This document shows, in pieces, positions 37,768 to 46,229 of a DNA stretch of 64,000 nt. Below the pieces are notes generated by a model. That model did no database searches. It saw only the letters and a program-made list of their open reading frames with translations, and had not been told where the DNA came from. Positions within the stretch are counted from its first letter, which is position 1; every line of letters begins with the position of its first letter. Made by a program: the position numbers and the translations under genes. Source of the DNA: Longimicrobium sp. (GTDB lineage Bacteria > Gemmatimonadota > Gemmatimonadetes > Longimicrobiales > Longimicrobiaceae); assembly GCF_036388275.1 (NCBI RefSeq), contig NZ_DASVSF010000083.1, forward strand, positions 23,874 through 87,873. Direction: 5' to 3'.

Positions 37768-38427
37768 TCAGTCCAGCCCGTCCCACTCCGCGTGGAACCG
37801 CTCCAGGAACTGCTCCATGAACCGGTGCCGCCCCTCGGCCATGCGGCGCGCGGAGGGCGTGTTCATCCGGTCGCGGAGCAGCAGCAGCTTTTCGTGGAAG
37901 TGGTTGATGGTCGGGCCCGTGCTGGACTTGTAGCGCTCGAAGCTGTCGTGCATCTCCGGCGCCGCCTCGGGCTCGTGCATCGGACGGCCGCGACTTCCGC
38001 CGTACGCAAAGGCGCGCCCCACGCCCACGGCGCCGATGGCGTCCAGCCGATCCGCGTCCTGCACCACCCGGCCCTCGGGTGAGCTCATGGGCGTGGCCAC
38101 CCCGGCGCCCTTGAACGACAGCTCGGCGATGATGGTAGCCACGTGCTCCGTCACCTCCGCGTCCACGCCGAGCCCCGACAGCCACTCCCGCGCGGCCCGC
38201 GGCCCCGCGCCGGCGTCGCCGCCGTGGAACTTGTGGTCGGCCACGTCGTGCAGCAGCGCCGCCAGTTCCACGACGTAGGCATCGGCCCCTTCCTCGCCCG
38301 CCAGCCGCAGCGCCACGCGCCGCACCCGGTGCACGTGCCACCAGTCGTGCCCCGTTCCCTCGCCCGACATCCGCTCCCGGACGAACGCTTCCGTCCGTCG
38401 GAGGATCTCTCCCGGCTCCATCGTCAT
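37768..38427 (-). CDS. HD-domain phosphohydrolase (YedJ-like)
   Basis: A 219-aa HD protein of the YedJ/YhaM-like group: GHDWWHVHRV near the start, LLHDVADHKF with the HD dyad, and DADRLDAIGAVGVGRAF later. Likely a metal-dependent phosphohydrolase acting on a small nucleotide; substrate unknown. Three starts are possible: 38457 (MSMVEP), 38427 and 38421; 38427 is used because AGAGG lies close before it. Upstream lies the perfect dyad at 38461-38475, shared with the divergent operon. Confidence 0.8.
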   Translation of the reverse strand: MTMEPGEILRRTEAFVRERMSGEGTGHDWWHVHRVRRVALRLAGEEGADAYVVELAALLHDVADHKFHGGDAGAGPRAAREWLSGLGVDAEVTEHVATIIAELSFKGAGVATPMSSPEGRVVQDADRLDAIGAVGVGRAFAYGGSRGRPMHEPEAAPEMHDSFERYKSSTGPTINHFHEKLLLLRDRMNTPSARRMAEGRHRFMEQFLERFHAEWDGLD

Positions 38428-38460
38428 CTGCCTCTTGTGCGGCTCGACCATGCTCATTAG

Positions 38461-38475
38461 GTTTGCAATGCAAAC
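38461..38475. promoter_or_regulatory. Perfect 15-bp dyad between divergent genes (candidate operator)
   Basis: GTTTGCA-A-TGCAAAC. It lies between the HD gene (start 38457 or a few codons in) and the membrane-protein/regulator operon (start 38502). The regulator at 39134 is a wHTH protein and is the best candidate to bind here. Confidence 0.7.
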
Positions 38476-38501
38476 AGGTATGCAGCTCAGGAGGCACTTC
38501 G

Positions 38502-39137
38502 ATGAACGAAACCGTGTTGTTGCCCGACCGGCTGGCGGAGCTGGAAGCGGTCACCCGTGAGTACGCGCGCTTCTCGCGCAGCGCGGGCGGGCTCGGGTCC
38601 GTGCTGGGCGGCCTGCTGTGTCTCGCCTCCTACGCGGCCGGCGGCCTGCTCGGCACCAGCGGGCCGGTGCGCGCGGCCCTGATCGCCATCCCGTTCGTCT
38701 GGATCGTGTGCAAGGAGCTGATGCGCCGGCACTACTACCAGCACCTGGGCGCCGCGGCGGAGCAGGAGACGCGCCGCGAGCGGCGCGGCCGCGCGGTCAC
38801 CACCGTGGTGACGGCGCTCATCAGCATCACGATCACCGCCGGCGTGCTGGCCAGGGGCGATCGGGTGATGGACGCGGCCGGGTACCTGGCCGTCGTCGCG
38901 GCCATGCCTGTCGTGGCGTGGCTGTGGCTGCGGGCCCCGCTGGAGTTCGTGACGGGCATCTTCCTGATGTGCCAGGCGGCGCTGGCGTTCAACGGGACCG
39001 CGTATCCGCTGCTGGGCGTGGCCATCGTCTTCCCCTTCGCCGCCGTGGGGCTGATCGTGGCCGGCGTGCGCGACCACCTGCGGTTCCGCCGCGTGACGGA
39101 GCGTATCGGACGGCTCACCGGCGGGGCTGGCGCATGA
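38502..39137 (+). CDS. Four-to-five-helix membrane protein
   Basis: A 211-aa integral membrane protein of unknown family. Hydrophobic helices are seen at about 30-50 (VLGGLLCLASYAAGGLL), 55-72, 105-122, 127-145 and 170-195. The Shine-Dalgarno AGGAGG ends eight bases before the ATG. It overlaps the regulator gene that follows by four bases (ATGA), so it belongs to an operon and may be its regulated product or its sensor partner. The C-terminus is positively charged. Confidence 0.7.
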   Translation: MNETVLLPDRLAELEAVTREYARFSRSAGGLGSVLGGLLCLASYAAGGLLGTSGPVRAALIAIPFVWIVCKELMRRHYYQHLGAAAEQETRRERRGRAVTTVVTALISITITAGVLARGDRVMDAAGYLAVVAAMPVVAWLWLRAPLEFVTGIFLMCQAALAFNGTAYPLLGVAIVFPFAAVGLIVAGVRDHLRFRRVTERIGRLTGGAGA

Positions 39138-39469
39138 ACCCGGGCGAGGAACTCGGCTCGGTGATGCAGCTGGACCGGCTGGTCCACGAGCCGGCCCGCC
39201 TGCTGATCCTGGCCATGCTCGCCGGGGCCGAGGAAGTGGAGTTCCGCTTCATCGAAAAGCTGAGCGGCCTCAGCAAGGGCAACCTTTCCAGCCACATGAG
39301 CAAGCTCGAGGCGGGCGGCCTGATCGAGGTTCTCAAGTCGTTTCGCGGAAAGCGGCCGCTGACCACGCTCCGCATCACCCCGGCGGGACGGACGGCGCTG
39401 GACCGCTACCGCCGGCACCTGGCGGAGGTCGTCGCCGGCATCCCCACGCAATCCACCGAGGAGCCTTGA
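39134..39469 (+). CDS. Winged-helix transcriptional regulator (MarR/PadR-like)
   Basis: A 111-aa winged HTH protein. The recognition region is LSGLSKGNLSSHMSKLEAGGLIEVLKSF, followed by the wing TLRITPAGRTAL. This pattern (SKGNLSSHMSKLE) is of the small ArsR/MarR transcription factors that sit beside membrane proteins. It starts in the last codons of the membrane-protein gene (ATGA overlap) and is probably an autoregulator binding the dyad at 38461. It also overlaps the TTG of the next frame by four bases. Confidence 0.85.
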   Translation: MNPGEELGSVMQLDRLVHEPARLLILAMLAGAEEVEFRFIEKLSGLSKGNLSSHMSKLEAGGLIEVLKSFRGKRPLTTLRITPAGRTALDRYRRHLAEVVAGIPTQSTEEP

Positions 39470-39471
39470 AC

Positions 39472-40491
39472 ATGCTACGCATCGTACTCGCAACCGTTCT
39501 CGCCGCCGTTCCCCTGGGCACGGCCGCCGCGCAGCCCGAGCTGGCGCCAGGGCGCGAGCTGACGGAATCGTTCTACGGAGGCCGTACCGCGCAGATCTGG
39601 GAGCGGATGGAGCCCGCGATGAAAAACGCCCTCGGCAGCCCCGATGCGCTCGCCGCCTTCCGGGCGCGCGTGGAGGCCGGCCTGGGCACCGAGACCGCCG
39701 TCGAGGCCGAGTCGGTCGCCCCCCTGGCGGCCTTCAGCGTCTACCGGCGGCGCGCCCGCTTCACGCGCTCTCCCGGCCTGGTCCTGGTGGAATGGACCGT
39801 CACCCCCGAGGGGCGCGTGGCGGGCTTTCGCATCGCCCCGGGCCAGGGGGCGCCGCAGCCCCCGGCGCCGAGCCAACACCTGGAGCATCGCACGCGGGCC
39901 AACCTGCGGCTGCCCTTCGACGGGGAGTTCTTCGTGGTGTGGGGCGGGCGCACGGTGCAGGAGAACTACCACGCCGTGCACCCCAACCAGCGCTTTGCCT
40001 ACGACCTGCTGGTGATGCGCGACGGCGCCACCCGCACCGGCGACGGCAGCCGGAACGAGGACTACCACTGCTTCGGGCAGCCGATCCTCGCGCCGGCGGA
40101 CGGGCGGGTGGTCCTGGCCGTGGACGGCGTCGCGGACAACGTTCCCGGGCAGATGAACGCGCCCAAGGTGGCCGGCAACCACGTGATCGTGGACCACGGG
40201 ACGGGCGAGTATTCCGTGCTGGCGCACCTGCGCAGCGGCTCGGTGGCGGTGCGCCCGGGTGATCGCGTCGTCAGCGGCCAGCGGCTGGGCGAGTGCGGCA
40301 ACAGCGGAAACTCGTCCGAGCCGCACCTTCACTACCAGCTGCAGGACGGGCCGGAGATGGGCCCGTCGGCCGGGCTTCCCGCGCAGTTCACCCAGTATCT
40401 GGCGGACGGCCAGCCGGTCGCCCGGGGCGAGCCAGTGCGCGGCCAAGCCATCCGCCCTGCGCCCGCCGTCCGTCGGACCAGGGATCCCTAA
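39472..40491 (+). CDS. Secreted M23 (LytM-type) peptidase-like protein
   Basis: A 339-aa protein with a signal peptide (cleavage after TAAAQ) and two domains. The N-terminal part (residues about 25-130) looks like DUF3887 (LTESFYGGRTAQIWERMEPAM), a domain that precedes some peptidases. The C-terminal M23 domain has the metal ligands and catalytic residues: NHVIVDHG and HLHYQL, with the Asp in FAYDLL. A glycyl-glycine endopeptidase or cell-wall lytic role is likely in the periplasm. ATG 39472 has GAGGAG eight bases before. Translation may be coupled to the regulator. Confidence 0.85.
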   Translation: MLRIVLATVLAAVPLGTAAAQPELAPGRELTESFYGGRTAQIWERMEPAMKNALGSPDALAAFRARVEAGLGTETAVEAESVAPLAAFSVYRRRARFTRSPGLVLVEWTVTPEGRVAGFRIAPGQGAPQPPAPSQHLEHRTRANLRLPFDGEFFVVWGGRTVQENYHAVHPNQRFAYDLLVMRDGATRTGDGSRNEDYHCFGQPILAPADGRVVLAVDGVADNVPGQMNAPKVAGNHVIVDHGTGEYSVLAHLRSGSVAVRPGDRVVSGQRLGECGNSGNSSEPHLHYQLQDGPEMGPSAGLPAQFTQYLADGQPVARGEPVRGQAIRPAPAVRRTRDP

Positions 40492-40570
40492 TGGACTCGT
40501 CCGCCGCGGCGCCCGTCGTCGTGCTGATCGTGATCGAAGCCGGGGTGGTGAGCGCCCGAAGGCGCCAGCG

Positions 40571-41278
40571 CTAGACGGCGGGGCGGGAGCGGTCGGCGAC
40601 CAGCGTCGCGAAGCCGTTCTCGTCGGCGATGTCCAGCGCGTAGTCCAGCGGCCGGTCCTTGCGGATCCACGGGAAGGGGAGCACGGGAATGGGCTCCAGC
40701 AGCTCGGCCAGTGCCTCCAGGTTGGTGCGCTCGGCGATCCCGGGGCGGTCGGGGCTCACGTTGTTCAGCACCACGCCGCGCACCCGCAGGCCGGCGTCGT
40801 GGGCGGCGCGCACGGTGAGCATGGTGTGGTTCAGCGCCCCCAGGCGGTTGCCGGCCACGATCACCAGGTCCAGGTCCCACCCCACGAACAGCCCGTCCCA
40901 CGCCAGGTCGCGGGTCAGCGGCACCAGCAGCCCCCCTGCGCCCTCCACCACGATGCCGTCGCGCCCCTCGCACAGGGAGCGGTACGCCACGTCGAGCGCG
41001 TTCAGGTCCAGCACGCCGCCCGATCGAGAGAGCGTCACCCACGGGGCCAGCGGCTCGGTCAGCAGCAGCGGGCGCACCAGGTCGATGGAGTCTTCCGCGC
41101 CCGCCGCGTCGCGAAGGCGCAGGGCATCGCTCGCCGGGTCGTCGGCCTTGACCCCCGTTTCGATGGGCTTCATGCCGGCCACGCGCATCCCCCGCCGCCG
41201 CATCAGCCCCAGCAGGACCGTGCCCACGTACGTCTTCCCGACGCTGGTTTCGGTTCCCGTTATCCCCAGCCGGATCAT
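40571..41278 (-). CDS. bioD: Dethiobiotin synthetase
   Basis: A 235-aa BioD, which closes the ureido ring of dethiobiotin from 7,8-diaminononanoate with CO2 and ATP. Key motifs: P-loop GTETSVGKT (8-16), KPIETG, and VEGAGGLLVPL. Length is typical. The gene stands alone on the minus strand between the M23 gene and a PAS kinase; no bioA, bioB or bioF is adjacent and no BirA box is obvious. The ATG at 41278 is the start. Confidence 0.95.
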   Translation of the reverse strand: MIRLGITGTETSVGKTYVGTVLLGLMRRRGMRVAGMKPIETGVKADDPASDALRLRDAAGAEDSIDLVRPLLLTEPLAPWVTLSRSGGVLDLNALDVAYRSLCEGRDGIVVEGAGGLLVPLTRDLAWDGLFVGWDLDLVIVAGNRLGALNHTMLTVRAAHDAGLRVRGVVLNNVSPDRPGIAERTNLEALAELLEPIPVLPFPWIRKDRPLDYALDIADENGFATLVADRSRPAV

Positions 41279-41538
41279 CGGTCTTCACTCCGGGTGCGCG
41301 CGGGTGCGGAAAGGGCTTGTGCCGAGCGCCCGCCGACCCGAATCTGTACGACGATGGCTCCCCATGGAGCCTCCACAAGGTGGGTCCGCCGCCGCCCGCG
41401 CGAAAGGCCCCGGCAGAGGTCCGCATGGTACACGCCACGCTCCGCACGGTCCCGTGGCACGTGCTTCCCGGCCCCGGCCAGCACCTTGCATCATCCCGCG
41501 CGCCGGTCTGGTTCATGGGCACCTCCTGAATCGTTACG

Positions 41539-43077
41539 ATGCCGCACCGAATGCGCACCCGACCGCCGCTTTCCGTACCCGCACTCCCCGGGCGTGACGA
41601 GCTGTACCGTCTGCTGGTGGAGAACGTCACCGACTACGCCATCATCATGCTGAGCCCGGAGGGCCGCGTGGTGACGTGGACGGAGGGCGCGGAGCGGATG
41701 TTCGGGTACCGCGAGGCCGAGGTGCTGGGCAGCCCCTTCTCCATCTTCTTTCCCGCCGAAGACGCCGAGTCGGGCACGCCCGAGCGCGACCTGCACCAGG
41801 CGGCGGCGGATGGGCGCTGCGAAACGGTCGCCTGGCGGATGCGGCAGGACGGCTCGCGCCTGTGGGTGAGCGTGGTGATCACGGCCATCCACGACCAGTC
41901 GGCGCGGCTGATCGGGTTCGGGCAGATCACCCGCGACCTCACCGAGCGCAAGGAAGTGGCGATCCGGTACGAGGAAAGCCGCCAGCGCTACCGCTCGCTC
42001 TTCGACAACAACCCCGACGCCATCTGCTCGTTCGACCTGGACGGCACCCTGCGCACCGCCAACCCCGCGGCCGAGGCGCTGACCGGCTACGAGATCGAAG
42101 ACCTGCGGATGCGCTCGTTCTGGTCGCTGATGGCGCCGGACGACCGCGACCGGATGCGCGCGCTCTTCGAATCGGCGGCGCAGGGCGAGCCCTGCCACGC
42201 GCAGACGGCGCTGGTGCACCGGGTGGGCAAGCGGGTGGACCTGCGGGTGACGCTGGTGCCCATCATCGTGCAGGGGCAGAACATCGGCGTGTACTGCATT
42301 GCCGAGGACGTCACCGAGCGCCTGCGCGCCGAGGCGGAGCGCGAGTCGCTTCTGCTGCGCGAGCGCATCGCCCGCGCCGAGGCCGAGGCGGCCAACCAGG
42401 CCAAGACGCACTTCCTGGCCGTGGTGACGCACGAGCTGAAGACGCCGCTGCACGCCATCACGGGGTACACGGAGCTCCTGCGCGAGGAGGCCGCCGCGCT
42501 CAGCGACATGCAGCGGCGCCACCTGGAGCGAATCCGCAGCAACGGCCACCAGCTGCTGCGGATGATCGAGGACGTGCTGGGCTATGCGCGGCTGGACGCG
42601 GGAGGCGAAGGCGTGAAGCTGGGCCAGGTAAAACTGGCCGAGGTAGCGGCCGAGGCAGTGCGCGAAATCCTGCCCACCGCCACGCAGAAGGGGCTGACGA
42701 TCGAGATTCACGAGGCCGACGGCTGCATCGCCGAAACCGACAAGCGCCGCGCGCGCGAGCTGCTGCGCGCGCTGCTTTCCAACGCGGTGAAGTTCACGGA
42801 GGCTGGGCGGGTGGACGTGACGCTCAGCCGCGATACGTCGTGGGTGGCGGTGGAGGTGTCGGACACGGGGATCGGGCTGGACACCGACCAGATGGAGATG
42901 ATCTGGGAGCCCTTCTGGCAGGCGGCCAACCCCATGACCCGCAAAGCGGGCGGCAGCGGGCTGGGGCTGAGCATCGCGCGGCGGCTGGCGACGCTGCTGG
43001 GGGGAGACCTGCAGGTGTCCAGCACCCCCGGCCAGGGGAGCAGCTTCACCCTGCGCCTCCCCATCGCCCACGGGTGA
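41539..43077 (+). CDS. PAS-PAS sensor histidine kinase
   Basis: A 512-aa soluble kinase. Two PAS domains: residues about 20-145 (VTDYAIIMLSPEGRVV ... GFGQITRDLTERK) and about 150-265 (FDNNPDAICSFDLDGTL ... YCIAEDVTERL). A coiled linker leads to HisKA with H in THELKTPLHAI and HATPase_c (LLSNAVKF, DTGIGL, GSGLGLSI). PAS domains may bind heme, flavin or a small ligand; cofactor residues cannot be told. No receiver is adjacent. The ATG at 41539 has no strong Shine-Dalgarno; ATG 41551 is possible. Confidence 0.9.
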   Translation: MPHRMRTRPPLSVPALPGRDELYRLLVENVTDYAIIMLSPEGRVVTWTEGAERMFGYREAEVLGSPFSIFFPAEDAESGTPERDLHQAAADGRCETVAWRMRQDGSRLWVSVVITAIHDQSARLIGFGQITRDLTERKEVAIRYEESRQRYRSLFDNNPDAICSFDLDGTLRTANPAAEALTGYEIEDLRMRSFWSLMAPDDRDRMRALFESAAQGEPCHAQTALVHRVGKRVDLRVTLVPIIVQGQNIGVYCIAEDVTERLRAEAERESLLLRERIARAEAEAANQAKTHFLAVVTHELKTPLHAITGYTELLREEAAALSDMQRRHLERIRSNGHQLLRMIEDVLGYARLDAGGEGVKLGQVKLAEVAAEAVREILPTATQKGLTIEIHEADGCIAETDKRRARELLRALLSNAVKFTEAGRVDVTLSRDTSWVAVEVSDTGIGLDTDQMEMIWEPFWQAANPMTRKAGGSGLGLSIARRLATLLGGDLQVSSTPGQGSSFTLRLPIAHG

Positions 43078-43440
43078 GGGGGGCACAGAAGCACGGGCCT
43101 CCGCCCTGCTGGGGCGACTGAAGTCGCGGCGTCGCGGCAACAAAGGCACAAATTCCGCCTTCGCGGACTGCACGCGCAGTTGGGTGCGCAAAGGCCAGCT
43201 GAAGCGCAGTTCAGGTCTCCCCCTCCCCTGCGCAGCGGGGGACGGGGGCCCGGGGGGAGGGGGCTCCCAGGGACACGCTCCTAGTCCTGTCGAACCGCCA
43301 CCGAAGTGCACCTCTCTCCCGCGCTGTTTGCGGGGGAGAGGCCGGGAGAGGGGCCCGCCGTGGCATGCGAGGCACCCAGCCCCATCCGGCACGAAGTTCC
43401 CCCCTCTCCCGGCGCAGTTTGCCGGGGGAGGGGTCGCCCT
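43078..43440. repeat. Intergenic repeats between the PAS kinase and the DUF4349 gene
   Basis: A repeat unit at about 43090-43215 (GGGGCGACTGAAGTCGCGGC ... GCACAAATTCCGCCTTCGCGGACTG), which occurs inverted at about 63500-63605. C-rich hairpins follow at about 43225-43270, 43311-43350 and 43395-43435. No gene. Confidence 0.65.
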
Positions 43441-44094
43441 TCAGTCCCGGATTACGAACAGCTTCTCGATCAGCGTCGCCACGCCGGAAACCAGCCACCC
43501 CAGCGGCCCCAGGATGCGAGGCCGGCGCGCGTCCAGGCTCACCTCGGCCAGGTCCACCCGCGTGGAAAGCATCCGCTGCTGCGCCTCCAGCACGTCGATC
43601 TCGCCCTGCACCCGCGCAAGCTCGCGCTCGATGGCCACCAGGTCCGCCGTCGCCGCGGCGTTCCCCAGGTAGGCGCGCAGCCGGTCGCGCACCGTGCGCA
43701 GCGTCCCCAGCCGCGCCTCCACGTCCACCACCTGCGCCGTCACGTCCTGCCGCCGCACCGTCCGGCGCTTCACCGTCCCCATCCCCGACAGCTGATCCAG
43801 CACGCCGTTCAGCGCCGGCGCGGGCACCCGCAGCGACATGTGCAGGTCGCTTTCGCGCAGTTCCGCCTCTCCCACGTACCCGCCCAGCGCCACCGTCAGG
43901 CTGTCGGCGGCGCGGTGGAGACGGGCGAGGCTGTCCGTCACCATCGACAGGCCCGCCTGCTGGATCACCGCGCGCTGGCCGGGAACCCCCGGCGGCGGCG
44001 GGGCCGGCAAGGCGGCGGACATCGAGCGTGCGGAGCTGCACGCGGATGCGGCGGCCAGCAGGGCCAGGCAAACGATCGGGCGGATGCGAATCAT
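43441..44094 (-). CDS. DUF4349-type lipoprotein
   Basis: A 217-aa lipoprotein (lipobox LAAASAC near residue 20). It has the DUF4349 shape: a short linker, AGLSMVTDSLARLHRAADSLT, then an ELRESDLHMSLRVPAPAL beta segment, a helical hairpin (VQGEIDVLEAQQRML) and a single C-terminal membrane helix (LGWLVSGVATLIEKLFVI). Family function unknown. ATG 44094 is used; the frame is open back to 44169. Confidence 0.75.
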   Translation of the reverse strand: MIRIRPIVCLALLAAASACSSARSMSAALPAPPPPGVPGQRAVIQQAGLSMVTDSLARLHRAADSLTVALGGYVGEAELRESDLHMSLRVPAPALNGVLDQLSGMGTVKRRTVRRQDVTAQVVDVEARLGTLRTVRDRLRAYLGNAAATADLVAIERELARVQGEIDVLEAQQRMLSTRVDLAEVSLDARRPRILGPLGWLVSGVATLIEKLFVIRD

Positions 44095-44220
44095 CGGACG
44101 GGGCGGCGTGGCGTGGAGGTGCAAGGTGGATGGACGGAGAACGTGCAATGGCGGGCGGATGGGACGCAAGATCCGCCATGACGCGGCGGCAAACGCACGA
44201 TCCTCCCCGGCCGGCCGCTC

Positions 44221-44249
44221 TCGACATCCGGTGGGGGCGCGCTTACACT
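44221..44249 (+). promoter_or_regulatory. Promoter of the queuosine-transporter/gltS operon
   Basis: TCGACA-N17-TACACT, 46 nt before the first ATG. The -35 matches TTGACA in five of six bases; no preQ1-riboswitch-like pseudoknot was recognised between it and the gene. Confidence 0.6.
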
Positions 44250-44294
44250 GATGCCCGGCGCCCCCCCGGCCTTCCTCCCCGCGATCCCATCTCC

Positions 44295-44999
44295 ATGCAG
44301 CCCACCGCGTCCGTCCCCGCGAACCGCCAGTACAAGTACTACGACTTCATCACCGGCGCCTTCGTGGCCGTGCTGCTGACGGCCAACCTGATCGGCCCGG
44401 CCAAGATCTGCACCCTGTGGGGATTCACCTTCGGCGCGGGAATCCTCTTCTTTCCGCTCTCGTACCTGTTCGGCGACATCCTGACGGAAGTGTACGGCTA
44501 CGCCCGCGCTCGCCGCGTGGTGTGGACGGGATTCGCGGCGCTGGCGTTCGCCAGCCTGATGAGCGTGGTCGTGCTTCGCCTGCCACCGGCGCCCGGCTAT
44601 GCGGGGCAGGAGGCATTGGAGTCGGTGTTCTCGCTCACGCCGCGCATCGTCCTTGCCTCGCTGGCCGCGTTCTGGGCCGGCGAGTTCACCAACTCGTTCG
44701 CCCTCGCCAAGATGAAGCTCGCCACCGCGGGCCGGCACCTGTGGAGCCGCGCCATCGGCTCCACGGCCGTGGGCGCCGGGGTAGATACGCTGATCTTCTA
44801 TCCCGTGGCGTTCCTGGGCGTATGGGCCACCCGCGACGTGCTGGTGGTGATGGCCACCAACTACGTCCTCAAGGTGCTGTGGGAGGTGATCGCGCTCCCC
44901 ATGACCTACCGGGTGGTGGCCGCGCTCAAGCGGGCCGAGCACGAGGACTGGTTCGACCGCGATACCGACTTCACCCCCTTCTCCCTCCAGGCTGGCTGA
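44295..44999 (+). CDS. Queuosine precursor transporter (VUT family, YhhQ-like)
   Basis: A 234-aa membrane protein of the VUT/YhhQ family with six hydrophobic helices. Diagnostic phrases are ANLIGPAKI, the PLSYLFGDILTEVYGYARARRVVW block, and AFWAGEFTNSFALAKMK. Family members import 7-cyano-7-deazaguanine or related bases for queuosine synthesis. The next gene follows after three bases, so the two are one operon. Start ATG 44295; the open frame reaches much further upstream but only as shadow. Confidence 0.9.
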   Translation: MQPTASVPANRQYKYYDFITGAFVAVLLTANLIGPAKICTLWGFTFGAGILFFPLSYLFGDILTEVYGYARARRVVWTGFAALAFASLMSVVVLRLPPAPGYAGQEALESVFSLTPRIVLASLAAFWAGEFTNSFALAKMKLATAGRHLWSRAIGSTAVGAGVDTLIFYPVAFLGVWATRDVLVVMATNYVLKVLWEVIALPMTYRVVAALKRAEHEDWFDRDTDFTPFSLQAG

Positions 45000-45002
45000 C
45001 CG

Positions 45003-46229
45003 ATGAAGCTCGACCTGATCCAGACCCTGGCCTTCGCAGGCGTCGTCCTGTTCCTGGGCTATGGCGTCCGCAGGCTGGTTCGCCCGCTGGCGCGCCACAA
45101 CATCCCCGCGCCGGTGATCGGCGGGCTGATCGTGGCCGTGCTGATGGTGTGGGCGCGCTCCGCCGGGCAGACGCCCTTCGAGTTCGACACCACGCTGCAA
45201 AGCCCGCTGATGGTGGCGTTCTTCACCAGCATCGGCTTCGCGGCCAGCCTGCGCCTGCTGAAGGTGGGCGGCCCGCAGGTGCTGATCTTCTTCGGCGTGG
45301 CCACGGCGTTCGCGGTCGTGCAGAACCTGCTGGGGGCCGGGCTGGCGATGGCCATGGGGCTTCACCCGCTCTTCGGCGTGCTGACGGGCTCGGTGACGCT
45401 CACCGGCGGCCCGGCCACGGGGCTGGCCTTCGCCCCGCTCTTCGAGGAGGCCGGTGTTCCCGCCGCCGCCACGGTGGCGGTCGCCTCGGCGATGGTGGGC
45501 ATCGTGGCGGGCGGCGTGATCGGCGCCCCCATCGCCACCCGGCTGATCGAGCGGAACGGGCTGCGCCGGGCCAAGGGCGAGGTGACGGAGATGGACACGC
45601 CCGTGGCCACGCAGATCGTCGAGGAGCAGCTGGACGACCAGCCCGCGGCCACCCCCGCCGGCGAGGACGAGGAATCGTTCGTCCTGCTGCAGTCGGTGGT
45701 GCTGGTGCTCGTCGCCATGTGGCTGGGCGGATACCTGAGCGCGTGGTTCACCTCGGTCGGCATCAAGCTTCCCGCCTACATCGGCGCCATGCTGGTGGCG
45801 GCGGTGATCCGCAACCTGGACGACGTCACCGGCCGCATCAAGGTGTCTCAGCGGGTGATCGACGACGTGGGGAACGTGGCGCTGGCGCTGTTCATCGTGA
45901 TGGCGCTGATGACGCTGAAGCTGTGGGAAATCGCCAACCTGGCCCTGCCGATGCTGGTGATCCTGGCCGCCCAGGTGGCGCTGATCGCCGCCATCGTGTG
46001 GCCCATCTTCCGCCTGATGGGGCGCGACTACGAGGCGGCGGTGATGGGCGGCGGGTTCGTGGGCTTCATGCTGGGCACCACGGCCAACGCCATGGCCAAC
46101 ATGCGCGCCCTGGTGGAAAAGTTCGGCCCGGCGCCCCGCGCCTTCCTCGTAGTGCCGATGGTGGGCGCCTTCTTCATCGACTTCACCAACGCGCTGGTGA
46201 TCACCTTCTTCGTGAACGTGCTGCGGTGA
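45003..46229 (+). CDS. gltS: Sodium/glutamate symporter GltS
   Basis: A 408-aa glutamate/Na+ symporter. Ten to twelve hydrophobic segments. The pseudo-symmetric repeats with TLTGGPATGLAFAPLFEEAG and FVGFMLGTTANAMANM motifs are those of the ESS family. A hydrophilic acidic loop (residues about 190-220, GEDEESF) separates the halves. It overlaps the next gene by four bases (GTGA). The operon order queuosine transporter - glutamate transporter - peptidase suggests a scavenging role. Confidence 0.9.
   Translation: MKLDLIQTLAFAGVVLFLGYGVRRLVRPLARHNIPAPVIGGLIVAVLMVWARSAGQTPFEFDTTLQSPLMVAFFTSIGFAASLRLLKVGGPQVLIFFGVATAFAVVQNLLGAGLAMAMGLHPLFGVLTGSVTLTGGPATGLAFAPLFEEAGVPAAATVAVASAMVGIVAGGVIGAPIATRLIERNGLRRAKGEVTEMDTPVATQIVEEQLDDQPAATPAGEDEESFVLLQSVVLVLVAMWLGGYLSAWFTSVGIKLPAYIGAMLVAAVIRNLDDVTGRIKVSQRVIDDVGNVALALFIVMALMTLKLWEIANLALPMLVILAAQVALIAAIVWPIFRLMGRDYEAAVMGGGFVGFMLGTTANAMANMRALVEKFGPAPRAFLVVPMVGAFFIDFTNALVITFFVNVLR

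Noticed and set aside
40491..40574. A 27-codon frame starting one base inside the M23 gene stop
   Set aside because: The sequence (MDSSAAAPVVVLIVIEAG) has a hydrophobic stretch but nothing else supports it; could be a small membrane peptide but evidence is too thin.
41275..41494. Minus-strand frames upstream of bioD
   Set aside because: Two competing frames in different phases, Arg-rich by GC bias, no homology; judged non-coding.
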